Assembly: GCF_024679095.1 (NCBI RefSeq)
Contig: NC_066531.1
Span: 6,560,507-6,624,506, forward strand
Source of the DNA: Eriocheir sinensis
Lineage: Eukaryota; Arthropoda; Malacostraca; Decapoda; Varunidae
Direction of reading: 5' to 3'
Length of the DNA stretch: 64,000 bases
In this document: piece after piece, positions 36,031-49,070 of the stretch
How positions within the stretch are numbered: position 1 is the first letter of the stretch
Layout: the number at the start of each line of letters is the position of its first letter
The notes under the pieces: generated by a model
Database searches by the model: none
What the model was told of the DNA's origin: nothing
The model's input: the letters and a program-made list of their open reading frames with translations, nothing else
Translations under genes and position numbers: made by a program

Positions 36031-36225
36031 TCTGGGTCTGGGATTCACTATTAACTTTACTATTAAGTGTTTAGAAGTCCTCGCCAGCACTCTCAAGTTA
36101 ATACCAAAGTTAAGAGTAGGTATTAGGCTAATAGTTGTTGAGGATACACTTTGAGAGTGAAGTTAATACCAAAGTCGAAAGTTAATACCAAGTTTAGTAG
36201 TAATAGTTGTCGAGGATACGGGGCC

Positions 36226-36829
36226 TGATAATGATACTGTCCTTCCTCTTCTCTCGCTCACTTAACTCTCGTACCTCCTCTCTGATGATGGTACGCACAT
36301 CAGATCTGTCAGTCCTCCTTTCTCATCCAGAAGCAACGCTCTCTTTGAGTCTCAGAGATCCGCAAATCAATTGATTTTACTGAATTACTGAGACCAGCAA
36401 TGGTGGTTAATTCTCGTCTCTCCCCTATGGGTTAATATTCATATGTATATCCATATACATCCAGTATATTATTAATTAATTTGAGTGTTTACTGGGCCAT
36501 TGGAAGGTCCGTTTGTTGCTGTTCCCGGCGGTACGCCGCACAAACTTTATACCCGCTCCCTCTGCCAGTCTCCGCCATGCTTGTTTTACTCCTCAAAGCA
36601 GCGGCAGGAGGACTCGCGCGGAGGTGCAGCACACTAAAACCATTTTATAGGAAAAACAAGGAACACACCGTGGACAAGGAAGATGTTCAGCAGTGACTGT
36701 GCGAAGAGCCAGAAGGAGGTCACAGCCTGAAGTAAGGGAGTCAGCTGTGAGAGGCGTGACGACTGGCACCATGTGGGCTGCGCGGTGGTGGCGAAGGGCG
36801 CGGCAAAGCCCTAGCACATGAAGGTCCTC
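36226..36829. other. non-coding stretch
   Basis: No gene is recognised. It carries short open frames without motifs. Confidence 0.35.
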
Positions 36830-37105
36830 AAATGAACGAACATATGGTTTGTGTGACTTTGAAGTAGAAGACTTGAAACATTTCCTGCTGCACTGCAAAC
36901 AATACTCAGAAATTAGAAAGCCACACACACATTTGTACAACAGCCATACAAAGACGACGTAGACGAACACACAGCTGACATATTATTACTGAAAAATAGC
37001 AATAAAGGAAGTGAGAAAATAGAAGAAAGGAAAAATTACTTAAAAAAACTCTGGAAGGAAAGACAAAGAATTCAGAAGGCTAAAACACAAGTGCAAAACC
37101 AGTGA
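36830..37105 (+). pseudogene. LINE ORF2 C-terminus fragment
   Basis: The frame reads YGLCDFEVEDLKHFLLHCKQ, a Cys-x2-Cys-like/His/Cys block found at the C-terminal end of many LINE polyproteins (the first Cys is replaced by Tyr). After a frameshift comes a basic helix (IEERKNYLKKLWKERQRIQK) ending at a stop near 37104. The clade is not determinable from this short piece. Confidence 0.5.
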
Positions 37106-37176
37106 AAAAAAAATAGATGTCAAGTGAATACTGAAAAAGAAAATAAGAGTTAAAGCACGAGAACATTGACATTAAA

Positions 37177-37428
37177 AGCCTCTTCCATTTAGCGTAACCC
37201 GTTTCTGGGTCGTCATCTGTAGAGTCCCTCATAGAGTCCCGACAACCTAAGATTTGGACGCCATTATTGGCCCTGTGTTTTCGCTGCGCTTTTCAAACAC
37301 TAGCACACAGTCTCGCGGCGAAGACAGGGCCAATAATGACGTCCAAATCTTAGGCTGTCGGGACTCTATCTATCAAGGGACTCTACAGATCATGACCCAG
37401 AAACGGGTTACGCTAAATGGAAGAGGCT
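37177..37428. mobile_element. 252-bp foldback MITE
   Basis: A near-perfect palindrome: AGCCTCTTCCATTTAGCGTA at the left end and its complement at the right end, with arms of about 115 bp around a short centre (about 37290-37310). The size and structure match a MITE. No confident target duplication was seen. Confidence 0.8.
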
Positions 37429-38139
37429 ATAAGTGAAAAGAAAATCCGGGAGCCGTTGCAAAGGCAGATCCCGGGACTACATATGTGTGTGACGCGTGTC
37501 AGGTTAGAACAAGGAGAGAGTGGAAGGAAGAAGATAAGGGAACAAGACAAGAGGAGGATGCAGCAGGCGACAAGAGACATCCCCTTGGTGATGAGGATTG
37601 GGGTGTTGTGTGGTCTTCCCGGCAGTTGGACGTGTCCCACCCTTCCCCTTCCCGCTTCATTTTTTTGTGTGTTTGTGTTCTTCCCTGCCATATTCACGCC
37701 ATTTCATCGTTATTGATAAGTATTGCTATTGTTGTGGCTGTCTTGTTTTATCAATCTTTTAAATTTCTTCTACAATTCCTTAATGATCATCACCCCCTCA
37801 GGGTACCTACTGCTACTAGAGTTAAGCACTTGTTTAGGTTTTTAAACTTTTAACCTTTTTTTTTTTTAATTTTATATATAGTTTTATTAACTTTACATAT
37901 ACTTTTATCAAATTCTTAAACCTTTTTAACTTTTTTTTATATCATTTTTAAAGCTTTATGAGACAAGTTAAGGTGCAAGTCACCTTACACTACGCACTCT
38001 TTGAGGGTCACTTCCTTGCGTACACTTATATACTCCACCCAGCACTGAGCTCTGTCCCTCTGTGCACTTTGCCTCCACTGAATTTCCTTTCCTATTTTCT
38101 TCCCCTGCTTGAGCGCCGCCATGCGTGTTTACCTCCGCC
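37429..38139. other. non-coding stretch with T-rich centre
   Basis: Includes T-rich DNA at about 37850-37960. No gene is recognised. Confidence 0.35.
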
Positions 38140-38402
38140 AGCTCATGTAAATCCCGTACGGCTGAATGCACGTTTGGTATAATGGCAAACAAGTGGAGAA
38201 TTTTTCATAGAGCTCTGGATGTAAAACCTGAGTTTTGTGATGCCATAGTTAAGGCATGCTGCATTTTACACAACTTTGTCCTCAAACATGAGAGTGTCAA
38301 CTTTGAAGACACATTTTATGAATGTCCCATGCGGGGCATTGACCGTGTTGGCACTAGATGTAATATGAGGGAAAACCGTAAGAGATCACTTTGCCTCATA
38401 CT
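38140..38402 (+). pseudogene. Harbinger transposase C-terminal fragment
   Basis: The frame reads AECTFGIMANKWRIFHRAL and then CDAIVKACCILHNFVLKHE. FGI-x-ANKWRIF and the ACC-x-LHNF ending are the third catalytic and C-terminal blocks of HARBI1-like transposases. The segment lies about 1.9 kb outside copy B and the ends of its parent element were not found. It could derive from the 3' half missing in copies A and B, but that is only a guess. Confidence 0.7.
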
Positions 38403-40527
<2,125 letters not shown>

Positions 40528-40696
40528 CAATATCTTTCTCTGCTCCGATTGCAACGCTGCCTCGTTCAAAAATCACAACACCGCCGTGGCCGCCACGTTT
40601 ACCAGCCGGAGCCTCAAATCATGTCCCTTTGTGGTGATAAAGAGGACACAGCCTGGTATGAAGCTACATTTATTACGGAATGATGCCAGCCGGGGG
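40528..40696 (+). other. possible exon, unproven
   Basis: A good acceptor (ATCTCTATTCGCAG) and a good donor (CGGGG/GTAAGT) bracket 169 bp. One frame is open throughout (NIFLCSDCNAASFKNH and onward), but its phase does not follow from the Ig exon at 30021. The frame in the correct phase hits a TGA. I do not assign it to the Ig gene; it may be chance. Confidence 0.15.
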
Positions 40697-40734
40697 TAAG
40701 TGATATATAAAAATAATGATAATGTGGAAATTAT

Positions 40735-41262
40735 CATTTTCACGCTGACAGCTGTTCTGAACTTGCTAACTGCATGCCTCCCCTCCTCCCGCGGCAAGAG
40801 GCCGAATGGCCTACACACCACAGCTCCAGATTCCTCCCCATTACCACCTGTCAGCCTCGTCCATGTAGCTATCCAGTCTACTCTTAAAACAAGCTATCGT
40901 CCCTGCACTCACTATGTGATTGCTGAGTCTATTCCATTCCCCCCACCACCCTATTACTAAACCAATGCCTGCCCACTTCCCTCCTAAATCTATACTTTTC
41001 TAATTTAAGTCAATTACTGCATGTTCTATCTTGCCAAACATCTTTTGCAAAAGTTAACCAGCATCTCCACTCTCATCCCTTACACTGATAAAATCTGGAA
41101 CAGCCTTCCTTCGTGTGCATTTCCTCCTGCCTATAATTTGACCTTCAAGAAGAGTGTATCAAGACTCTACTTTTGTCTGTTTGGGAGTGGTGAGTAGTGG
41201 GGCTTTTTTTTCTAGAACGCTTTGTTGCCCTTGAGCTGTCTCCTTTGTTTAAAGAAAATAAT
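40735..41262 (+). mobile_element. J1 LINE 3' end carrying a CR1 fragment
   Basis: The J1 C-terminal coding region (CTGTTCTGAACTTGCTAACT) starts at 40748 and resumes at about 41030 (AAAAGTTAACCAGCATC), ending with the J1 3' UTR. Between them, about 40800-41030 resembles the minus-strand CR1 3' coding sequence of 19100-19330 (CACTCACTATGTGATTGCTG). This reads as a CR1 fragment nested in, or recombined with, a J1 copy. Confidence 0.65.
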
Positions 41263-42295
41263 AATTAAATACATAGAAGTTGGCCGCCAATGCTTCCAAT
41301 ACATTTTGGTGCCATATCTACAAGTGGCTGGTGACTATAAGTATCTCGGCAACCTGCATGTATCTATGCCATTCTTATCACGGTGCATGGAGCAAGCTTC
41401 ACATAACACTCAGACAGAGATAGTTTAATTATGGTTATATATCAGACTCAGTTTATTGCTCAGTCTATTAGGTGCAGTGCTGTTAATATTGTTAGTGATA
41501 GTATTAGTACAATCAATGTATTTATTTTCATTAATTTATCAATATTTATTTATTATATTCTTAGTGTTTGAGAATTCCAATACTAATATTAACCCGTAAA
41601 GTGTTTAGTACGTATATATACGTTCGGGAGGGAAAGTGTTTAGTACGTATATATACGATCATCGTTTTCTTTTACTTCATGGCACCTAAACCTGTAGAAA
41701 TGGTTCAAGATGTCTTTTCTATGCCTAAATATGATTTTGAAAGCTCACTCTCATTTTTATTGTATTGCTGTGGTCTATTACATAGAATGTATCCATGACC
41801 ACGAATGATTTATTGAAAAAATAGGTATATTTATAAAAATATGTCAGTGGTGTCATAATTACTTATCAATATACTCAAAATACTGTTCAGTAGATCAGCT
41901 ATTTTTATATCATTCCAACTTGAATAGCAATTTCAATATATTTTGTGTTCATGCGTACAGTCATCGTCGGTTGTGTTGTCAGCCCTGGGGCGTGAGGCGC
42001 CGGGTTGGCGGGTTGGCCCAGCAATGAGTAGTGATGCCATTTTAGCGGATTTCCCGCTAGATCTGGCGGAATTGCATGTTATCTAGCGGGAAAAATCTTA
42101 AAATTGACAAGAGTAACTGGCGGATTTTCAAGTCCAATCTAGCGGCAAATTTCTATTGCTTCACTTATCATCTGGCGGATTTTTTAGGCCATCCTAGCGG
42201 ATTTGAAAATTTTGAGTTGGCAACACTGGCAATGAGTCATGATAGCCAGACACGCTGCTACACCCTCGCTGTTAGCACGTGTTGTCCTGTGCACC
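41263..42295. other. non-coding region upstream of the piggyBac gene
   Basis: A TTAACCCGTAAAGTGTTTAG motif at 41588 is a candidate piggyBac left end. A roughly 25-bp unit (AAGTGTTTAGTACGTATATA) is repeated at about 41599 and 41635. At 42040-42215 TGGCGGA and CTAGCGG words recur at least seven times. No other gene is seen. Confidence 0.45.
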
Positions 42296-44136
42296 ATGCC
42301 GCGGGGCTTGACATCGGCGCAAATAGAGAATATTCTCTATGACGATAATGTCACAGAGTTGGGGGACAGTGATATCTCTGAGGAGGACGATGAAGATGAC
42401 TCTGATTACATACAATCAGACAGGGGGAGTGATGATGAAAATGAAAGTGAATCTGCTCCTGCTCATTCCAGCAAGAAGCGGAAAAGGGATGGTGGGGAGT
42501 CTGGGCTTGTAGTAGGTGCTTCCTCACTATCAGCTTCTCAGCCACTGCATGACCTCGCTAGTCAAGCGCACACACCATCTACATCCCAAGCTCAACACCA
42601 AACAATAAATGCTGATGCTGATGTACAATGGGAATGGAGAGATGGTCATGACTTTTTGCCCACTGATTTTCAGTTTGATCTTCATGGTCGTGGTATACCA
42701 CATGGACTCGTTCATGATGGCAGCACAGAGAGTGAATATTTTAGGTTGTTTTTCACGGAAGACATAATGGCTCATATAGTCAAAGAAAGCAACAAGTTTC
42801 ATGGCTTTATGATAGCAGGTAAAATACTCCATCCACTCTCGTTTCTTGCAATGGCAGGACACAGATGTAAAAGAAATGTACTCATTTTGGCTTTAGTTAT
42901 GCTGATGGGGCTCACTCCAAGGAAAATTATAAGGAATACTGGTCGACAGATCCACTTCTTCGCCAGCCTATTTTCAGTAAAATCATGTCAGTAAACAGGT
43001 TCATTGCTTTGCTACAAGCCTTACACTTCCAAGATAACACTCAGCCAACTGATGATGACAAAATGAGAAAAATAAGGCCCATCTTTGACTACATTTGCCA
43101 TAGTTTCAAGTCATCATTCAAACCATTTCAAAATTTAGTTATTGATGAAAGTTTGGTTCTGTGGCGTGGTAATTTACACTTTCGCCAGTACATCCCATCC
43201 AAGCGCCACCGATTTGGCCTAAAACTATTTGTTCTTTGTGACTGTGAAACTGGCTTCATTTTGGACATGATTTTGTACACTGGGGCAAGAACAAACATCA
43301 AAGAGAATAAGTTGGGCATATCAGGAAGCGTTGTCAGTACCATGCTTGAGTCTTACCTTGGTCAAGGACATATACTTTTGTTGACAACTGGTACCAGTCC
43401 TACACTGTTCCACTATCTGCATGAGAGAATGACTGGGGCCTGTGGTACGGTAAAGCCAAATCGCAAGTTTATGGCCAAATTCCCCATCGGACTGCAGAAG
43501 GGCGATGTTGTTCACAACAGGCAAACAACATTCTTGCAGTGAAATGGAAGGACAAGAGACGTTCATCTCCTCACCAGTGTCCACGAACCAAAGTTGCAAA
43601 CGAGTGAGAACATTGACCATTCCACAAAAACCTTCATCGACAAACCTGAATGTGTTATTGTCTACAACCAAAACATGCGCCTTGTAGATAAAAGTGACAG
43701 CATGATGTCATCTGTGGAATGTTCAAGGAAAACAATGAAATGGTACAAAAAGATGTTTTTTCATCTGATTGACTGTGCTGTCCTCAACGCCCATATTCTA
43801 TACCAGGTCAAAACTGGCGAGAAGCCGACACTCCATGACTTCACAAGGGAGGTAATAAGACAGCTTCTTGAGCAGTATTCGGAGCCTCTTCCTACAGCAG
43901 GACGACGACGAGCATCTCATGGTGACGATCCTACACGTCTCACAGGTCGTCATTTTCCCAAGTATATCCCACCTACAGCTGCCAAGAAAAACGCCCAAAA
44001 GCCTTGCCACGTCTGCCGCACCACCACACTCCGGCCAAAGCAACGCAAAGATACGAGGTTCATGTGTGTGCCCTGCGACACGGCTCTTTGTCTGGACCCG
44101 TGTTTTGAGGTATATCACACTCTCAAGATATACTAG
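42296..44136 (+). pseudogene. piggyBac-type transposase
   Basis: Start ATG at 42296 (CACCATGCC). An acidic N-terminus is followed by the DDE_Tnp_1_7 core: YFRLFFTEDIMAHIV, then after a frameshift near 42912-42935 YWSTDPLLRQPIFSKIMS, LVIDESLVLWRG (first Asp, about 43140) and RHRFGLKLFVLCDC. The second Asp block is lost (ILLLTTGTSPTLF at about 43373). A stop at 43540-43542 and local frame slips precede RLVDKSDSMMSS (third Asp block, about 43680). A cysteine-rich C-terminal zinc finger (CHVCRTTT, CVPCDTALCLDPCF) ends at 44136. It cut and pasted DNA at TTAA sites when intact; this copy is dead. Confidence 0.9.
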
Positions 44137-44217
44137 AGTGGTATAGATAATTGTAAATAATGTATATACTATAGAGCATAGGAAAATATGTTTCATTTGC
44201 TGCTAATGAAAGACAGA

Positions 44218-44445
44218 AGTTTATAATACGGAAACCTGAAAGTTTACAGGTACAGGATTTTTTTCCCCATGGCCGTTTATAATACGGAAACCTGAAAGTT
44301 TACAGGCACAAGTTTTTTTTTCCCTATGGCCGTTTATAATACGGAAACCTGAAAGTTTACAGGCACAAGTTTTTTTTTCCCTATGGCCGTTTATAATACG
44401 GAAACCTGAAGTTTACAGGCACAAGATTTTTTTTCCCTATGGCCA
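44218..44445. repeat. 57-bp tandem repeat, 4 units
   Basis: Four units, each starting GTTTATAATACGGAAACCTG, with AAGTTTACAGGCACAAG and a T-run, lie about 80 bp past the piggyBac stop. They could be subterminal repeats of that element; the right terminus was not found. Confidence 0.8.
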
Positions 44446-44649
44446 TGAGATGCGTATTTGCGTGTCAACAGTTAGTTGTAGGTACATTAGCCAATACACT
44501 TTTCCCTATGTAAGCATCAATTGCCACATTATTTCTGCTGTCTTTTATGCACATGTGCTTTCATATCATTCATTCCTCATCTTACTTACTTTGGCCCACA
44601 GTAGATAGATAGAAGTATAGAACTGTAGTTGTAGTTAGTGTAGTGTTAG

Positions 44650-47600
44650 CTATACAGGCAGCCTCGTTGGGCCCAACAGGGTTGTTGCTGTCTGTTTCTC
44701 CTTTGTATTCATTCCTGGCTCGGAACCTGAGTCATCAGTTTCCCAGCCATACAGATTTTCATGGGATATGCATTCCTGTCATTATCAGATTCTCCAGCCC
44801 CTCTCTCCTCATTACGTGCCCAAAATATTTCAGTTGTCTCAATCTCACCGCCCCCATCAGCTCCCTCCTCTCTCCCACCATCTCCAATACTTCTTCGTTC
44901 GACCTTCTTGCCGCCCACGTGATCTTTATCCTCCTCCTCCACAGCCACATCTCCATCGCCTCCAGCCTATTCAACATCGTCTTTGATATAGTCCAACTTT
45001 CCACACCATATAACATTGTTGACCACACACGAGTTTTTATTAAGCTTTTCTGTATTTTTTATAGAAAACTTTATTTGTCAATAGGTTCCTCATATTGCAA
45101 AATGCGGTCTTTGCTATACCTATTCTCTTTTTAATTTCTGTATCACACCTTATATCCTCGGTCACAACACTTCCCAAATAATTAAAGTTGTCTACCCTCT
45201 CCATCGTTTGACCTCCACATCGCAGCTCCATTCCTGGTATCTGTGCATTCTTTGACATTACCAACCACTTCGTTCTCTATACCTTAATTGTCAAACCTTT
45301 GGATTCCCTTTCTTCTTTTACTCGGTTGAGCATTAATTGTATTTTTTTTCTTTATTGTTTGAGCATGCGTAGAAAGTCGCGTGCAACAGGGCCGCGGGAG
45401 GGAGGGAGGCATGCAGTTAGCAAGTTCAGAAGAGCAGTCAGCATGAAAATATCGATAGAAGATAGAAAGAGAGGCAACATGGCGGCGGAAATTAAGAGGT
45501 AGAAGATTATCAGTAAGAGGAGGAGAGGTGTTGAGACGAAGAGCCTTAGACTCCGCTCTCTCCAAGAGAGCTGTGTGAGTGGAGCCCCCACACACGTGAG
45601 ATACATGGTCCATACGAGGGCGGACAATGCCCCTGTATATGGATAGCAACTGTGCGGGGAAGAAGAACTGGTGGAGACGATACAGAACACCCAACCTCGA
45701 GGAAGATGATTTAGTGAGAGAAGAGATGTGAAGTTTCCAGTTAAGATTTTGAGTTAAGGATAGACCGAGGATGTTTAGTGTTGAAGATGGTGACAGATGA
45801 GTGTTATCGAAGAATATGGGATAGGTGGAGAAATTGGGTTTTTGAGGCATTGGAGGGCACAAGGTTCCTTTGACCCCAATTGGAAATGATAGTAAGGTCT
45901 GAGGTTAAGCGTTCTGCAGCCTCCAGTCTGGAGTCATGTAATTCCTGTTGAGAGGGTCTTCTGTTGAAAGAAGTTGAATAATGCAGAGTGGAGTCATCAG
46001 CGTATGAGTGGATAGGACAGTTTGATATGGAAAGAAGATCATTGATGAATAACAGGAAGAGAGTGGGTGATAGGACAGAACCCTGTGGAACACCACTGTT
46101 AATATGTTTAAGAGAAAAACAGTGACCGTCTACCATAGCAGAGATAGAACGGCCGGAAAGGAAACAGGAGATAAAGGAACGGAGAGAAGGATATAATCCG
46201 AAAGAGGGCAGTTTATAAAGCAAAGACTTGTGCCAGACTCTATCGAAGGCTTTCGATATGTCTAGTGCAACTGAGAAAGTTTCACACGGCTAAGAGAGGA
46301 TAACCAAGAATCAGTTAAGAGAGCAAGAAGATCGCCAGTAGAACGGCCCTTGCGGAACCCATGCTGGCGATCAGATAGAAGGTTAAAAGTGGAAAGGTTC
46401 TTTTGAATCTTCCGGTTAAGGATTGATTCAAAAGCTTTAGATAGAGAGGAAAGTAAAGCTATAGGGGGGTAGTTTGAGGATTTGGAACGGTCACACTTCT
46501 TAGGCACAGGCTGAACGAAGGCGTACTTCCAGCAAGAAGGAAAGATAGATGTTGACAGGCAGAGGCGAAAGCGTTTGACCATACAGGGTGTCAGCACGGA
46601 AGCACAGTTTTTAAGGACAATAGGAGGCACTCCATCAGGTCCATAAGCCTTCTGAGAGTTGAGGCCAGAGAGGGCATATAAAACATCATTAGGAAAAATA
46701 TTAATAACAGGCATAAAGGAGTCGGAGGGAGGATGAGTAAGAGGAATATGCCCAGAATCGTCCAGAGTGGAGTTGTTACAGAAAGTTTGAGCGAAGAGTT
46801 CAGCCTTAGACATAGAAGAGACGGCAGTGCTGTCGTCTGGGTTAAGAAGAGGAGGGAAAGAGGAAGAAGTGAAATTGGAGGAGATATTTTTGGCTAAGTG
46901 TCAGAAGTCTCTGGAAGAATTAGAGAAAGCAAGGCGTTGACATTTGCTATGGATAGAGGAGTTTTTGGTAAGTCGAAGAATAGATTTAGCACGATTTCGG
47001 ACGGAAATGTAAAGGTCATGGTTAGCGGGAGTTCGAAGGCGCTGGTACCTTTTGTAAGCTGCCTCTCTATCTTTGACAGCATGAGAGCAAGCGTGATTAA
47101 GCCAAGGCTTTTTAGCATGGGGAGTAGAGAAAGTACGTGGAATGTATGCCTCCATTCCTGAGACAATCACCTCTGTGATGCGCTGGGCAGTAATCATTCC
47201 ACGGGAAATCGGAAAAGTACATCCTCAGGTCGTCCCACCAAGCTAAAGCAAAATGCCGGAAGCATGGCCTCTTCGGTGGGTCCAGAGGGTGTACAGGAGC
47301 GATAGGACATAATACAGAAATAAGGTTGTGATCGGAGGAGCCCAACGGAGAGAACAGTTTGACAGAGTAAGCAGAAGGGTTAGAGGTAAGGAAGAGGTCT
47401 AGTATGTTGGGCCGGTCTCCAAGACGGTCGGGAATACGTGTAGGGTGCTGAACCAACTGCTCTAGGTCATTAAGGAGAGCAAAGTTGTCATGCTGACTGC
47501 TCTTCTGAAATTGCTATCCGCATGCCTCCCCCCCTCCCGCGGCCTCGCCACACACGACTTTCTACTCAAGCTCGTCCCTTTGCTGTCCAAATCCCTAACG

Positions 47601-48165
47601 CAAGAGTTAACCAGCATCTTCACTCTTTCATCCCTCACGCTGGTAAACTCTGGAACAATCTTCCTTCATCTGTATTCCCTCCTGCCTACGACTTGAACTC
47701 TTTCAAGAGAAGGATACCAGGATACCTCTCCTCTCGAAATTGACCTATTTTTCGGCCACACCTCTAACTCTTTATTGGAGCAGTGAGTTGCAGTCTTTTT
47801 TTCTCATTTGTTACCTTTTTTATGCCCTTGAACTGACTCCTCTGCTGTAAAAAAAAAAAGAATTGTAGACCTTGTTCACTATCTCTGATACACTTTACTG
47901 CCATATCTTCAACTGCTTGCAACATTTATATCGTAACACTCTCGCTTCGTGCTGCCTTTAATCTCTTCAGGTCTTTCATTGCCCATTTTACTTCACTCTA
48001 AAATTTATAGGCCTTCATTTCCTTCGGCCGTGTCACCCATCTCTGGTCTCTCATCACTAAACAGCTCTCTTATAATAATAATATTATATTCACTCCATCC
48101 TTGTCCCGCCTCCTCTGCATCCATCAAGACTGTCCCATCTTTCTTTTTCACACTTCCGTGTCTGA
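44650..48165 (-). mobile_element. RTE-like LINE fragment split by a J1 insertion
   Basis: Two minus-strand parts, 47868-48165 and 44650-45341, belong to one LINE. When the J1 DNA is left out, the frame runs without a break across the junction (DSEQGLQLMLNRVKEE). The left part encodes NFNYLGSVVTEDIRCDTEI and then YGVESWTISKTMLNRLEAME and RLRQLKYFGHVMRR. These blocks are typical of RTE-related LINEs. The element is truncated at both ends and carries stops. Confidence 0.8.
45342..47860 (-). mobile_element. J1 LINE in two head-to-head parts
   Basis: 45342-47489 is minus-strand J1. It covers endonuclease ([25 protein letters not shown] at about 47340), RT (SNYPPIALLSSLSKAFES, GVPQGSVLSPTLFLLFINDL, HSYADDST at about 45993) and C-terminal sequence (GVLYRLHQFFFPAQLL). 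47490-47860 is plus-strand J1 3' end with poly(A). AATTGTA occurs at both outer edges (45335-45341 and 47861-47867) and is the likely target duplication. The minus part has frameshifts (for example near 46260). No RNase H is seen; J1 appears to be an AP-endonuclease, jockey-like LINE, but the clade is not certain. Confidence 0.85.
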
Positions 48166-49070
48166 CTTCCTAACTAACAGGGAAATGAGGACGATAATCA
48201 GGGACAGGGTTTCCAACTGGTGCCCTGTGATGAGTGAAGTCCCGCAAGGTTCGGTGTTGGCACCAATAATGTTTGCTGTTTATATGAAATATGGTGGATG
48301 GAGTGTCCAGCTATGTGAGTTTGTTTGCAGATGATGCAAAACTATTGAGACGAGTGAATAATGTGAAGGACTGTGAGGCATTGCAACGGACCTGGATAGA
48401 ATATGGGAGTGGAGTGGTACATGACAGATGGAATTCAACCTCGGGAAATGTCAAAAAATGGAGTTTGGTATGAGTGGCAGAAGATGTGAATATGATTATA
48501 AGATGTGAAGTAATATAATACGCAGAGGAGTGGAGGAAAAAGATTTGGGAGTGACTCTCAGAGAATATGTCACCGGACAAACACATCAACAGGATAACAT
48601 GACAAACTCTGAATTTGCTGAGGAACATAAGGACGGCATTTGTATACTTGGATGAGGAGATGATGAAGAAAATAATAATCCCAATGATAAGGCCAAAGAG
48701 TGCAGAGAGCGGCAACTAAGATGGTACCGAAACTTCGAGATCGGACTTATGAGGAGAGACTCAATAGCATGGGGCTCACAACCTTGGAGAGAAGAAGAAA
48801 AAGAGGAGATCTGATAGCGGTGTACAGGGTGGCGAGCGGAATGGAGCATTTGGACAGAGAGGACCTGTGTGTGTGGAACGAGAGAGAAACAAGAGGACAT
48901 GGAAAGAAGTTGAGGGCGACCACGTGTAGGAGAGATGTGAAAAAGTTAACCTTCCCAAGCAAAAACATTGACCTATGGAATAGACTGAAGGAGAAGGTGG
49001 TTTGTGCAAGAAACATTCATGTTTTCGTAAAATTAAAACCCCTTCCACCTGGAGGGGCTGTTGCGTCATA
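48166..49070 (+). pseudogene. CR1-like LINE reverse transcriptase, 3' half
   Basis: The plus-strand reading includes EVPQGSVLAPIMFAVY (about 48234), SLFADDAKLLRRV (about 48313), EEKDLGVTL, and then QRAATKMVPKLRDRTYEERL and TTLERRRKRGDLIAVYRV (about 48775). This is CR1-clade in character and is 5' truncated. Frameshifts occur near 48280 and 48690. The C-terminal end lies at about 49068. Confidence 0.8.

Larger units (their letters stand above)
31307..36225 (-). mobile_element. Harbinger-family transposon, copy B (about 4.9 kb), inverted relative to copy A
   Basis: Ends GGGCCCGTATCCTCGAGAGC at the left and GTCGAGGATACGGGG at the right correspond to the right and left ends of copy A. The order is Myb-like exon 1, minisatellite, SINE, (TA)n, 315-bp duplication and transposase fragment, all reversed relative to copy A. 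The main difference is a deletion of about 1.35 kb near 32370, where GTTTTGTTTTGTGAG joins GGAGTAAAAAAGGCC. This removes the equivalent of 26795-28140 of copy A, including exon 2 of the Myb-like gene. Orientation is given by the transposase fragment. Confidence 0.85.
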
